Counted from the first letter of the stretch, positions 1 to 5,837 are shown. The stretch is DNA of 10,612 bases from an uncultured Burkholderiales bacterium (GCA_903831925.1 CAIKZV010000362.1:1-10612); one strand, 5' to 3'. Numbers and translations are program-made. The notes: a model not told the origin generated them from the letters alone.

Positions 1-378
1 CCGCCTGCTGCACCCGCCACCGATGCACCCTCGACTGCGCCTGCGGCCCCCGGCACCGCTGCCTCGACCACGCCTGGCGCACCTGCTGCGCCCGCCGCCC
101 CCGCTTCAACCACCGCGCCACCGGCCGCCGAGACCCCTGTCGACAAGACCACCTACCTGCTTCAGGCAGGGGCCTTCAAGGGACAGGAAGATGCCGAGGC
201 CATGAAGGCGCGGCTCGCGCTGGTCGGCTTTGAAGCTCGCATCGTGATGGCCGAGGTCAACGGCGTCACGTTCTACCGGGTCAGGGTTGGTCCCTATGGC
301 CAGCTCGACGACTTGAACCGGGCCCGCACGCGTCTTGCCGAAAACGGCGTCGAGGCGTCGGTCGTGCGCCAGAAATAA
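1..378 (+). CDS. SPOR-domain protein, 3' part only (FtsN-like)
   Basis: The gene enters from the left edge and stops at TAA 376-378, so only the last 125 residues are visible. Visible residues 1-50 are a low-complexity Ala/Pro/Thr linker. Residues 50-125 match a SPOR domain, seen in YLLQAGAFKGQEDAEAMKAR, the central RVRVGPYG and the closing helix before the last strand. SPOR domains bind glycan strands stripped of stem peptides at the division septum. The usual architecture is an N-terminal transmembrane helix, a Pro/Ala-rich periplasmic linker and a C-terminal SPOR domain, as in FtsN and DedD. The linker and terminal SPOR here fit that, but the N-terminus lies outside the window. The stop is 13 bases before the dsbA start, which suggests co-transcription. 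In Burkholderiales a gene of this kind usually follows argS; that cannot be checked here. The domain call is firm. Identity as FtsN proper is uncertain. Confidence 0.88.
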   Translation, partial: PPAAPATDAPSTAPAAPGTAASTTPGAPAAPAAPASTTAPPAAETPVDKTTYLLQAGAFKGQEDAEAMKARLALVGFEARIVMAEVNGVTFYRVRVGPYGQLDDLNRARTRLAENGVEASVVRQK

Positions 379-391
379 GGAATCAGTTGCC
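377..391 (+). promoter_or_regulatory. Ribosome binding site deciding the dsbA start
   Basis: AAGGAA at 377-382 lies nine bases before ATG 392 and overlaps the stop codon of the SPOR gene. It supports 392 as the dsbA start rather than the upstream in-frame ATG at 335. That earlier start would lie inside the SPOR-domain coding sequence and put 19 extra charged residues before the signal peptide. The bases next to the ATG read AGTTGCC, the same as at lppC and dolP (see findings). Confidence 0.7.
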
Positions 392-1039
392 ATGAAAATC
401 ACCATGAAAACAGTCTCCCGCCGCAAGTTTGCACTGGCGCTTGGTCTTGGTCCCATCGCCCTCAAGGCGGCTGCCCAGGGCGGCACGGGTGATGGCTTCG
501 AGTTCAAGTCGGTCAAGCCGCCGGCGCCGGTCGACACGCCCGCCGGCAAGATCGAGGTGATCGAATTCTTCTGGTATGGCTGCCCGCATTGCTTTGCGCT
601 CGAGCCGGCGATCAAGGACTGGGCCAAGCACCTGCCCGCCGATGTCGTGTTCCGCAAGGTGCATGTGCCCTGGCAGGTTCAGGCGCATCAGCAGCTTTTC
701 TTCACGCTCGAGACCCTCGGTCAGGCCGATGCGGTCAGCGACAAGGTCTTCTCGGCCATCCATAACGACCGCAGCAAACTCGATACCCCCGAGGCGATGG
801 CCGATCTGCTGGCCAAAAGCGGCATCGATCGCAAGCAGTTCATCGATACCTACAACTCCTTTGGTGTGCGCACGAAGATGCAGCGGGCCAGCCAGCTCGC
901 CGCGGCCTACAAGATCGACGGTGTGCCCACGCTCGCGGTGGCCGGCAAATACATCACCTCGCCGTCCATGACCGGATCGAATGGCGCGGCACTCAAGATG
1001 GTCGACACGCTGGTCGATCGCGTTCGCAAGGGCGGCTGA
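392..1039 (+). CDS. dsbA: Thiol:disulfide interchange protein DsbA
   Basis: A periplasmic oxidase of 215 residues that introduces disulfide bonds into exported proteins and is normally re-oxidised by DsbB. The catalytic CPHC motif is at residues 64-67, inside FFWYGCPHC, and the cis-proline loop GVPT is at 177-180 (Pro179). The insert between them is helical, as expected for the DsbA fold. The length fits the family. The N-terminus carries SRRKFALAL at 9-17 followed by a short hydrophobic stretch and AAAQ, so cleavage near residue 28 is plausible. The twin arginine followed by K-F resembles a Tat signal, although Sec/SRP export is usual for DsbA. ATG 392 was chosen for its AAGGAA site and the proper signal peptide it gives. 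ATG 404 (residue 5) is a possible alternative. The gene follows the SPOR gene by 13 bases and precedes the SDR gene by 36. No DsbB or DsbC gene is visible in the window. Confidence 0.96.
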   Translation: MKITMKTVSRRKFALALGLGPIALKAAAQGGTGDGFEFKSVKPPAPVDTPAGKIEVIEFFWYGCPHCFALEPAIKDWAKHLPADVVFRKVHVPWQVQAHQQLFFTLETLGQADAVSDKVFSAIHNDRSKLDTPEAMADLLAKSGIDRKQFIDTYNSFGVRTKMQRASQLAAAYKIDGVPTLAVAGKYITSPSMTGSNGAALKMVDTLVDRVRKGG

Positions 1040-1047
1040 CCTGCCAC

Positions 1048-1074
1048 GGCGCGCAGGGACTCGAGCGGCGCGCC
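1048..1074 (+). promoter_or_regulatory. Inverted repeat between dsbA and the SDR gene
   Basis: GGCGCGC (1048-1054) and GCGCGCC (1068-1074) are perfect complements and could form a 7-bp stem with a 13-base loop (1055-1067). The stem ends one base before the SDR start codon. The only purine-rich ribosome-site candidate, AGGGA at 1055-1059, sits in the loop. There is no T-run, so it is not an intrinsic terminator. It could tune translation of the SDR gene. It could also be chance in GC-rich DNA. Confidence 0.4.
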
Positions 1075-1075
1075 G

Positions 1076-1846
1076 ATGAAGGTGGTGCTGACCGGCGCAT
1101 CGAGCGGTCTCGGGCAGGCGCTCGCGATCGACTATGCGCGGCGCTTTCCCGGGCTCACCATCGGCCTGATCGCGCGCCGTGCCGAGGCGATTGCGGCGGT
1201 CATCGACCAGATGCCGGGCGCCAATGCGGTGGCCTATCCGCTCGATGTCACCGACCGCGCAGCACTTGCTGCGATGGGACGCGACTTTCTCGAGCGCTTT
1301 GGTGCGCCCGATGTCGTGATCGCCAATGCCGGCATCAATGCACCGACCCTCACTGGCGTAGCGGGCGATGAGGCCGGATTCGAGCGTGTCATCCGGACCA
1401 ACGTGGTCGGTGTCTTCGATACCTTTGCGCCCTTCGTCGCGGCGATGCGCGCGCAGCGCGCCGGCGCGCTGGTTGGCATCGCGAGTGTGGCCGGTGTGCG
1501 CGGCATGCCGTCGCTGGGCGGCTATTGCGCCTCGAAGGCGGCAGTCATTGCCTATCTCGAAAGCCTGCGCCTGGAGTTGCGCGCCAGCGGCGTCGGTGTG
1601 GTCACGATTGCGCCGGGCTATATCCGCACGCCGATGACCGCACCCAATCCCTATCCGATGCCCTTTCTGATGGATGCCGATGTCTTTGCAAGGCATGCCG
1701 TCACCGCCATCGAAAAGCGTCGCTCATTCGCGGTCATTCCCTGGCAGATGGGATGGGTGGCCCGCCTGCTGCGGGTGATGCCCGATCCGCTTTTTGACGT
1801 CCTGTTCTCGCGCGCCCCGCACAAGCCGCGCGCAAGTGGCCAGTGA
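1076..1846 (+). CDS. Short-chain dehydrogenase/reductase (SDR family)
   Basis: An NAD(P)-dependent oxidoreductase of 256 residues with a classical SDR Rossmann fold. The nucleotide-binding motif TGASSGLG is at residues 6-13 and begins almost at the N-terminus. NAG is at 84-86. The catalytic residues are Ser137, Tyr150 and Lys154 (YCASK), with the usual 13-residue Ser-Tyr spacing. PGYIRTPM follows, typical of classical SDRs. The C-terminal region, with MGWVARLLRVMPDPLFDVLF, is hydrophobic and amphipathic and could touch a membrane. The protein is cytoplasmic, with no signal peptide. The substrate cannot be told from sequence. The start ATG 1076 has only a weak, distant ribosome site (AGGGA at 1055-1059) lying in a possible hairpin loop. 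The stop overlaps the next start as GTGA, so the downstream gene is probably translationally coupled. The conserved position after dsbA points to a house-keeping role, but no function is established here. Confidence 0.93.
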   Translation: MKVVLTGASSGLGQALAIDYARRFPGLTIGLIARRAEAIAAVIDQMPGANAVAYPLDVTDRAALAAMGRDFLERFGAPDVVIANAGINAPTLTGVAGDEAGFERVIRTNVVGVFDTFAPFVAAMRAQRAGALVGIASVAGVRGMPSLGGYCASKAAVIAYLESLRLELRASGVGVVTIAPGYIRTPMTAPNPYPMPFLMDADVFARHAVTAIEKRRSFAVIPWQMGWVARLLRVMPDPLFDVLFSRAPHKPRASGQ

Positions 1847-2646
1847 GCCGCGCGCCGCGCATCGTCAGTCTGGTGCCCAGCCTCACCGAGCTGCTGTTCG
1901 AGCTCGATCTGGGTGAGCAGATGGTCGGCCGGACCGGCTTTTGCATTCATCCCCGCGAGGCGGTGCGTGGGGTGCCCAAGGTCGGCGGCACCAAGGATGT
2001 CGATATCGAGGCGGTGCTGGCGCTTGCGCCCACGCATCTGGTGGTCAATGTCGACGAAAACGAAAAGCCGACGGTCGAGCGGCTCGCCCGCGACATTGAG
2101 CACATCGTGGTCACGCATCCCCTGACCGCACACGACAATCTCGCGCTCTACGCGCAGTTCGGACAGACCTTCGATCGTGTGCCGCACGCCGCCCGGCTGG
2201 CGCAGCGCATGCAGGCGGCCATCGACCGCGCCCGGGCTCGACAATGGGCGCCGCTTGATGCGCTGTATCTGATCTGGAAGGCGCCCTGGATGACGGTGTC
2301 AAACGAAACCTATATCTCGGACATGCTGGCGCAGGTCGGCCTGCGCACGATTGCGCCCGAGTCGGCGCGCCGCTATCCCGAGATCGACTGGCAGGATTTT
2401 CCGCCCTCGCGCGCCGATGTCGTGCTGTTTTCGAGTGAGCCCTATCGATTCAGGGAACGCGATGCCCGCGAATTTGCCACCGAGCATGGCCTGCCTGCCT
2501 GGCGCTGTCTGACCATCGATGGCGAGATCAGCTCCTGGTATGGGCCGCGTGCGATCGACGGGCTCGATGCGCTGGTGCGGCTGCGCGAATCGATTGACGT
2601 CGCGATCGATGCGGCGATCGATGCCTCGGGAAAATCGCGCGGATGA
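1843..2646 (+). CDS. BtuF-like periplasmic-binding-fold protein without a signal peptide
   Basis: A protein of 267 residues from GTG 1843, which overlaps the SDR stop. It resembles the helical-backbone metal-receptor family (Pfam Peripla_BP_2, COG0614) that includes BtuF and siderophore-binding proteins. Signs are the opening PRIVSLVPSLTELLFELDLG, GRTGFCIHP, then VGGTKDVDIEAVLALAPTHL, and YLIWKAPWMTVS with an ISDMLAQVG helix. Family members bind cobalamin, haem or ferric siderophores and deliver them to an ABC importer. This protein starts directly at the fold, with no signal peptide, lipobox or transmembrane helix, and no in-frame upstream start could add one. No permease or ATPase gene is nearby. 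It may therefore be cytoplasmic, or the annotation by homology to importers may mislead. The C-terminus holds a short repeat (IDVAIDAAIDAS) encoded by a near-duplicated 12-base unit. The stop overlaps the rlpA start as ATGA. The family call is solid; ligand and location are inference. Confidence 0.85.
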   Translation: MSRAPRIVSLVPSLTELLFELDLGEQMVGRTGFCIHPREAVRGVPKVGGTKDVDIEAVLALAPTHLVVNVDENEKPTVERLARDIEHIVVTHPLTAHDNLALYAQFGQTFDRVPHAARLAQRMQAAIDRARARQWAPLDALYLIWKAPWMTVSNETYISDMLAQVGLRTIAPESARRYPEIDWQDFPPSRADVVLFSSEPYRFRERDAREFATEHGLPAWRCLTIDGEISSWYGPRAIDGLDALVRLRESIDVAIDAAIDASGKSRG

Positions 2647-3338
2647 AGATCGCCGCGATCATCCTGCTGTTGCTGGCGAGTGTGTCCGGCTGCAGTTTTC
2701 TGTCGGGTGGCGGCTCGACCGACGGCCCCGGCGCTGATCCGCCGCCCAACCTCGAACGCGTGCCCGACGCGGTGCCGAGGTCGGAGTCGCTGCATCCCTA
2801 TGCCAACCGGCCTTACACAGTCCTCGGTCAGCAGTACGTGCCCACGCCGGGTGTGCGGACCTATCGCGAGCGCGGCATGGCGTCGTGGTACGGCAAAAAG
2901 TTTCATGGCCAGCCCACCTCAAGCGGCGAGCGCTACGACATGTATGCCATGACCGGCGCCCATCCGACGCTGCCGATACCGAGCTATGTCAGGGTGACGA
3001 ATCTGCGCAATGGCCGCAATGTGGTGGTCCGCATCAACGATCGCGGCCCCTTCTCGAACAGGCGACTGATCGACCTGTCGTATACCGCGGCCTACAAGCT
3101 CGGCTATGTCGCAACCGGCACCACCGACGTCGAGGTCGAGCTGATCGTGCCGGGCAGCCCGCCGGCTTTCGGGCCCGGTCGTTCGGTGATGGGCCTTGGG
3201 GGCGAGCTGGCGGCGCTGAGCTTGCCGGATAGCGATCAGTCTTTGGCGCTGTCGCTGGCCGGTGGGGTGTCGCTGTCTGCGTTGGCGTCATCGCCGGTGC
3301 CCGACGCGCCGAGTCGAAGCGCCACCGCCCGGCGATAG
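2643..3338 (+). CDS. rlpA: RlpA-family septal lytic transglycosylase, lipoprotein without SPOR domain
   Basis: An outer-membrane lipoprotein of 231 residues. The signal peptide MKIAAIILLLLASVSGC ends in lipobox VSGC (Cys17). Residues 18-76 are a flexible linker. The double-psi beta-barrel spans about 78-166, with GMASWYGKKFHG, SGERYDMYAMTGAH and RINDRGPF. Glu96, His107 and Asp133 have the same spacing (11 and 26) as the active-site residues E120, H131 and D157 of Pseudomonas aeruginosa RlpA as I recall them, so lytic activity on denuded glycan is plausible. The usual C-terminal SPOR domain is missing. In its place are about 65 residues rich in Ser, Ala, Leu and Gly. The last 103 bases overlap the 3' end of rsmI on the other strand. 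The ATG overlaps the upstream stop as ATGA, so translation is probably coupled. Together with the SPOR gene at the left edge it suggests a cell-division theme. Confidence 0.92.
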   Translation: MKIAAIILLLLASVSGCSFLSGGGSTDGPGADPPPNLERVPDAVPRSESLHPYANRPYTVLGQQYVPTPGVRTYRERGMASWYGKKFHGQPTSSGERYDMYAMTGAHPTLPIPSYVRVTNLRNGRNVVVRINDRGPFSNRRLIDLSYTAAYKLGYVATGTTDVEVELIVPGSPPAFGPGRSVMGLGGELAALSLPDSDQSLALSLAGGVSLSALASSPVPDAPSRSATARR

Positions 3339-4231
3339 AGGTCGTTGGCACGCAGACCGGTTGCGCTGGCGATCAGGCGCGCCGACTGTCGCACCGGTAA
3401 CTCGGCGCACAGTGCCTCGAGCAGCGCGTCCACCGGCTGCTCCTGCGCCAGTTCGGCCGGCGCCGCATCGAAGGCAATCACGAATTCACCGCGTCGCCGG
3501 TCGGTATCGGCATCGAGCCAGGCGACCAGTGCGCCGGCAGTGGTTCGATGCAGCTGCTCGAAGCGCTTGGTGAGTTCACGCCCGAGCACGACGATGCGGT
3601 CGGGTTCGAGTGTGTCGGCCAGATCGTCAACGGTCTCGACGATGCGGTGTGGCGATTCGTAGATCACCACGACCGCGTCACTGCGGGCCAGCGTGGCGAG
3701 GCGCTCGCGCCGAGCGCGTGAGCGCGCCGGCAGAAATCCTTCAAAACGAAACCGCGGCTCGGAAAAGCCTGCGACCGACAGCAGCGCGGTCACGGCTGAG
3801 GCGCCCGGCACCGGGATCACCGGCAGGCCGGCCGCATGCACCGCGGCGACCACGCGCGAGCCGGGGTCGCTGATGCCCGGCGTGCCGGCGTCGCTGGTCA
3901 GGGCAACCGCCTCGCCGGCGCGGATTCGCTCGACGATGGCATGCGCCATGCGGGCTTCGTTGTGCTCATGGCTGGCGATCAGCGTCGGATGCGCGCCGAT
4001 GTGATCGAGCAGCACGCGCGCGACCCGAGTGTCTTCCGCGGCCGCAGTGTCGGCCCGCCGAAGGACATCAATGGCCCGCAGGCTTAAATCGGACAGGTGA
4101 CCGATGGGCGTGGCGACTACGTATAATCCGGCCGCCAAACCACCGTTCTCAGCACTTTCCTGAGCCCCTTCCCGAGCATCCGCCTGAGGACCTGTCTCGG
4201 GGTGCATCACATCAACGTCCAGAGTTGCCAT
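3236..4231 (-). CDS. rsmI: 16S rRNA 2'-O-ribose C1402 methyltransferase RsmI
   Basis: It methylates the ribose of C1402 in 16S rRNA using SAM and belongs to the tetrapyrrole-methylase fold. Visible family motifs in order: LYVVATPIGHLSDLSLRA, AAEDTRVARVLL, ASHEHNEA, TSDAGTPGISDPG, VPGASAVTALL, FEGFLPAR, YESPHRIVET, VLGRELTKRFEQ and GEFVIAF, then the small C-terminal helical domain ending GLRANDLYRRAVALRL. The start is uncertain. ATG 4231 gives 331 residues, ATG 4207 gives 323 and TTG 4138 gives 300; E. coli RsmI is about 286. None has a clear ribosome site at good spacing. The codon at 4231 coincides with the start motif of the divergent lppC gene, so 4207 or 4138 may be the true start. After the conserved fold comes a tail of about 25 residues rich in Ala, Asp and Ser, encoded in the overlap with rlpA. 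The frame stays open for a further 840 bases antisense to lppC, which I treat as meaningless. Confidence 0.95.
   Translation of the reverse strand: MATLDVDVMHPETGPQADAREGAQESAENGGLAAGLYVVATPIGHLSDLSLRAIDVLRRADTAAAEDTRVARVLLDHIGAHPTLIASHEHNEARMAHAIVERIRAGEAVALTSDAGTPGISDPGSRVVAAVHAAGLPVIPVPGASAVTALLSVAGFSEPRFRFEGFLPARSRARRERLATLARSDAVVVIYESPHRIVETVDDLADTLEPDRIVVLGRELTKRFEQLHRTTAGALVAWLDADTDRRRGEFVIAFDAAPAELAQEQPVDALLEALCAELPVRQSARLIASATGLRANDLYRRAVALRLGASGTGDDANADSDTPPASDSAKD
4122..4127 (+). promoter_or_regulatory. Candidate -10 box for the lppC-yraN-dolP genes inside rsmI
   Basis: A perfect TATAAT stands out in very GC-rich DNA. It lies within the 5' coding part of rsmI on the opposite strand, where it falls in codons GGA-TTA-TAC-GTA for Gly-Leu-Tyr-Val. 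Transcription would start near 4134 and give a 5' leader of about 95 bases before ATG 4230. The -35 element is poor: GTGACC at 4097-4102 with a 19-base spacer is the best I can find. Use as a promoter is inference. Confidence 0.5.
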
Positions 4232-5396
4232 GCCTTCACGTCGTAGGTTGATCAGCGCGATCCTGTTGGGCAGTCTCGGTCCCTCATTGTCTGCGCTCGC
4301 ACAGGCGACCGCAAACACCCAGGCGACCGCACTGCCTAAAGCGCCGCCGCTTGCCCCGGCAAAGCCGGGTTCGCGCGCGCTGCCCAAGCGCTTCGGCGAC
4401 GGGCCGACGACGGTTGCGCTGCTGATTCCGCGACGCGAGGGGCCGTTTGCGCGAGTTGCCGAATGCGTGGTGGCGGGGGTGCGGGCATCGCATTCGCGCG
4501 ACGGTGACGGTGTGGTGGTCGAGGTCATCGAAACCGATTCCGATCCGGAAGCACTCGGCCGAATTTTTGTCGATCTGCGCGAGCGGGGCGTAGCCCTCGC
4601 GCTGGGGCCGCTGACGCGTGACGGTGTCAACTCGCTGGTGACACTCGATCGTGCTCCCGGGGTACCGACCCTGGCGCTCAACCTGCCCGAGGGTGATCCG
4701 CCGGCGCCGTCGCAAACGACGTTTTTCGGAATCTCGATCGAATCAGAGTCACGGCAGGCGGCCGGCCTTGCTTTCGAGCAGGCGAATGCCGCGATCGGCA
4801 AGCGGGCCCCTCGTGCGATCGCGGTGGGAGCGCCTTCGCGACTCGCCCAGCGCAGCGCGAAAGCTTTCCGTGATGAATGGGCGCAGCGCGGCGGCGAGAT
4901 CGACGAGCCGATCGAGTTCGATCCCAAGCGTTCGTCGCAGCCCCTTCGTGAAGCGATCAAGGATGACAACCCCGATGTCGTGTTTCTGGCGCTGAACCCC
5001 GAACAAGCCCGAAGTGCGCGCCGCGCGATCGGTTCGCGCATTCGGCTGTGGAGCAGCTCGATGGCCAGCATCGGTCAGACCAAGCTGTTGCGCCTGCCCG
5101 AACTCGACGGCCTGCGACTGCTCGACATGCCCTGGCAGGTCGAGCCCGATCATCCTGCGGTCATGGCCTATCCCAAGGCGCCCGCCAACTACACCGTCGA
5201 GATGCAAAGGCTTTATGCGCTGGGCATCGATGCCTTTCGCATCGGTCGACAGATCATGGCCGGCGGCGCGTCGTTCGAGCTCGACGGCGTGACCGGCCGA
5301 CTCAGCTACGACCCGACGGTGAGTCCGCGAGTCGAAAGGCTGTCGGTGCTCGCCGACTATCGCGGCGGCGTGCCGGTCGCAGCCCGGCCGCGCTGA
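4230..5396 (+). CDS. LppC/LpoA-like penicillin-binding-protein activator, short form
   Basis: A periplasmic protein of 388 residues with the type I periplasmic-binding fold of the LppC family (Pfam PF04348). In gammaproteobacteria LpoA is an outer-membrane lipoprotein that activates the peptidoglycan synthase PBP1a. Family-like segments are VALLIPRREGPFARVAECVVAG, ALGPLTRDGVNSLV, NPDVVFLALNPEQARSARR and, near the end, YALGIDAFRIGRQI followed by the ELDGVTGRLSYD closing motif. Two things differ from LpoA. The N-terminal TPR-like domain is absent, and the signal peptide (RRR at 4-6, hydrophobic core, ALA-Q near residue 24) has no lipobox cysteine, so the product should be a soluble periplasmic protein. 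A Pro/Ala linker follows at about 25-52. The position, divergent from rsmI and before yraN, is the same as lpoA in E. coli. ATG 4230 is the only start giving the Arg-rich signal peptide and carries the AGTTGCC context. Interaction with a penicillin-binding protein is inferred from family only. Confidence 0.88.
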   Translation: MPSRRRLISAILLGSLGPSLSALAQATANTQATALPKAPPLAPAKPGSRALPKRFGDGPTTVALLIPRREGPFARVAECVVAGVRASHSRDGDGVVVEVIETDSDPEALGRIFVDLRERGVALALGPLTRDGVNSLVTLDRAPGVPTLALNLPEGDPPAPSQTTFFGISIESESRQAAGLAFEQANAAIGKRAPRAIAVGAPSRLAQRSAKAFRDEWAQRGGEIDEPIEFDPKRSSQPLREAIKDDNPDVVFLALNPEQARSARRAIGSRIRLWSSSMASIGQTKLLRLPELDGLRLLDMPWQVEPDHPAVMAYPKAPANYTVEMQRLYALGIDAFRIGRQIMAGGASFELDGVTGRLSYDPTVSPRVERLSVLADYRGGVPVAARPR

Positions 5397-5409
5397 GGCG
5401 GGCCAGTTG
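5395..5409 (+). promoter_or_regulatory. Ribosome binding site and TTG start of yraN
   Basis: GAGG at 5395-5398 overlaps the stop of the lppC-like gene and lies eight bases before TTG 5407. No ATG is available at the right place, and the first conserved block (GFDAEARAEAYL) begins nine residues in. TTG 5407 is therefore the best start. GTG 5428 would leave a single residue before that block. Confidence 0.6.
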
Positions 5410-5766
5410 GTTTCCCCGCGTCAGCGGGTGGGCTTCGATGCCGAGGCGCGCGCCGAGGCCTATCTCGGCGAACGGGGCCTGCAGCCGGTCGAGCGCAACG
5501 TGCGGTTTCGGGGCGGCGAGATCGATCTGGTCATGCGAGAGGGGGCCGAGTGGGTCTTCGTCGAAGTGCGCGCCAGGGCATCGGCGCGTTTTGGTGGCGC
5601 GGCGGCCAGCGTCGGCGCGCGCAAACAGCAGCGGCTGGTGATGGCGGCGCAACTTTATCTGCTGCGCCGTTTCGGCCAGCGCGCCTGGCCGGCCTGTCGA
5701 TTCGATGTCCTGGCCTTCGAGGCAGGCGAGCCGCACTGGATCCGTTCCGCCTTTACCCTCGGATGA
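5407..5766 (+). CDS. yraN: YraN family protein (UPF0102, endonuclease-like fold)
   Basis: A small cytoplasmic protein of 119 residues in the UPF0102/YraN family, which has a restriction-endonuclease-like (PD-(D/E)XK) fold related to archaeal Holliday-junction resolvases. The biochemical role of the bacterial family is not settled. Visible landmarks are GFDAEARAEAYLGERG at 9-24 with Glu17, RGGEIDLV around Asp40, FVEVRAR with Glu53 and Arg55, and the GGAAASVGARKQQRL block. The usual catalytic lysine position carries Arg55, which I believe also occurs in E. coli YraN, so it is not by itself a sign of decay. The length is typical. The gene follows the lppC-like gene by 10 bases and is probably in one operon with it. 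In E. coli diaA comes next; here dolP follows directly after 71 bases. Confidence 0.93.
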   Translation: MVSPRQRVGFDAEARAEAYLGERGLQPVERNVRFRGGEIDLVMREGAEWVFVEVRARASARFGGAAASVGARKQQRLVMAAQLYLLRRFGQRAWPACRFDVLAFEAGEPHWIRSAFTLG

Positions 5767-5778
5767 GCAAGCGGTCGC

Positions 5779-5804
5779 GCCGATATACTTCGCTGCGAAG
5801 CGGC
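5779..5804 (+). promoter_or_regulatory. Hairpin with a TATACT box upstream of dolP
   Basis: CTTCG (5788-5792) and CGAAG (5796-5800) form a perfect 5-bp stem with loop CTG. An outer GCCG/CGGC pair at 5779-5782 and 5801-5804 encloses it, with a five-base bulge on the left. TATACT at 5784-5789 is one base off the -10 consensus and overlaps the stem. No convincing -35 is seen, and no GAACTT-type sigma-E element, although E. coli dolP is sigma-E controlled. It could be an internal promoter, an RNA processing site or chance. Confidence 0.35.
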
Positions 5805-5827
5805 GCTCTGTTCGGGTGCCCTCGCTC

Positions 5828-5837
5828 AGGAGTTGCC
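5828..5837 (+). promoter_or_regulatory. Ribosome binding site deciding the dolP start
   Basis: AGGAG at 5828-5832 lies five bases before ATG 5838. It is the strongest Shine-Dalgarno match in the window. It rules out the longer in-frame extension back to 5550, which would run through yraN in another frame. Confidence 0.8.

Noticed and set aside
383..1696. Long minus-strand open frame (437 residues) across dsbA and the SDR gene
   Set aside because: It is antisense to two well-supported genes, is rich in Arg, His and Gly as expected for a GC-rich shadow frame, and shows no recognisable domain.
4232..5071. N-terminal extension of rsmI by about 280 residues
   Set aside because: The frame is open, but it runs antisense to the lppC-like gene, is Ser/Arg-rich with no family similarity, and RsmI is normally under 300 residues.
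5413..5573. yraN as a pseudogene because the catalytic lysine is arginine
   Set aside because: The frame, length and all other family blocks are intact, and arginine at this place occurs in functional relatives as I recall.
5550..5837. Upstream extension of dolP
   Set aside because: It would overlap yraN in another frame. AGGAG before ATG 5838 and the lipoprotein signal fix the start.
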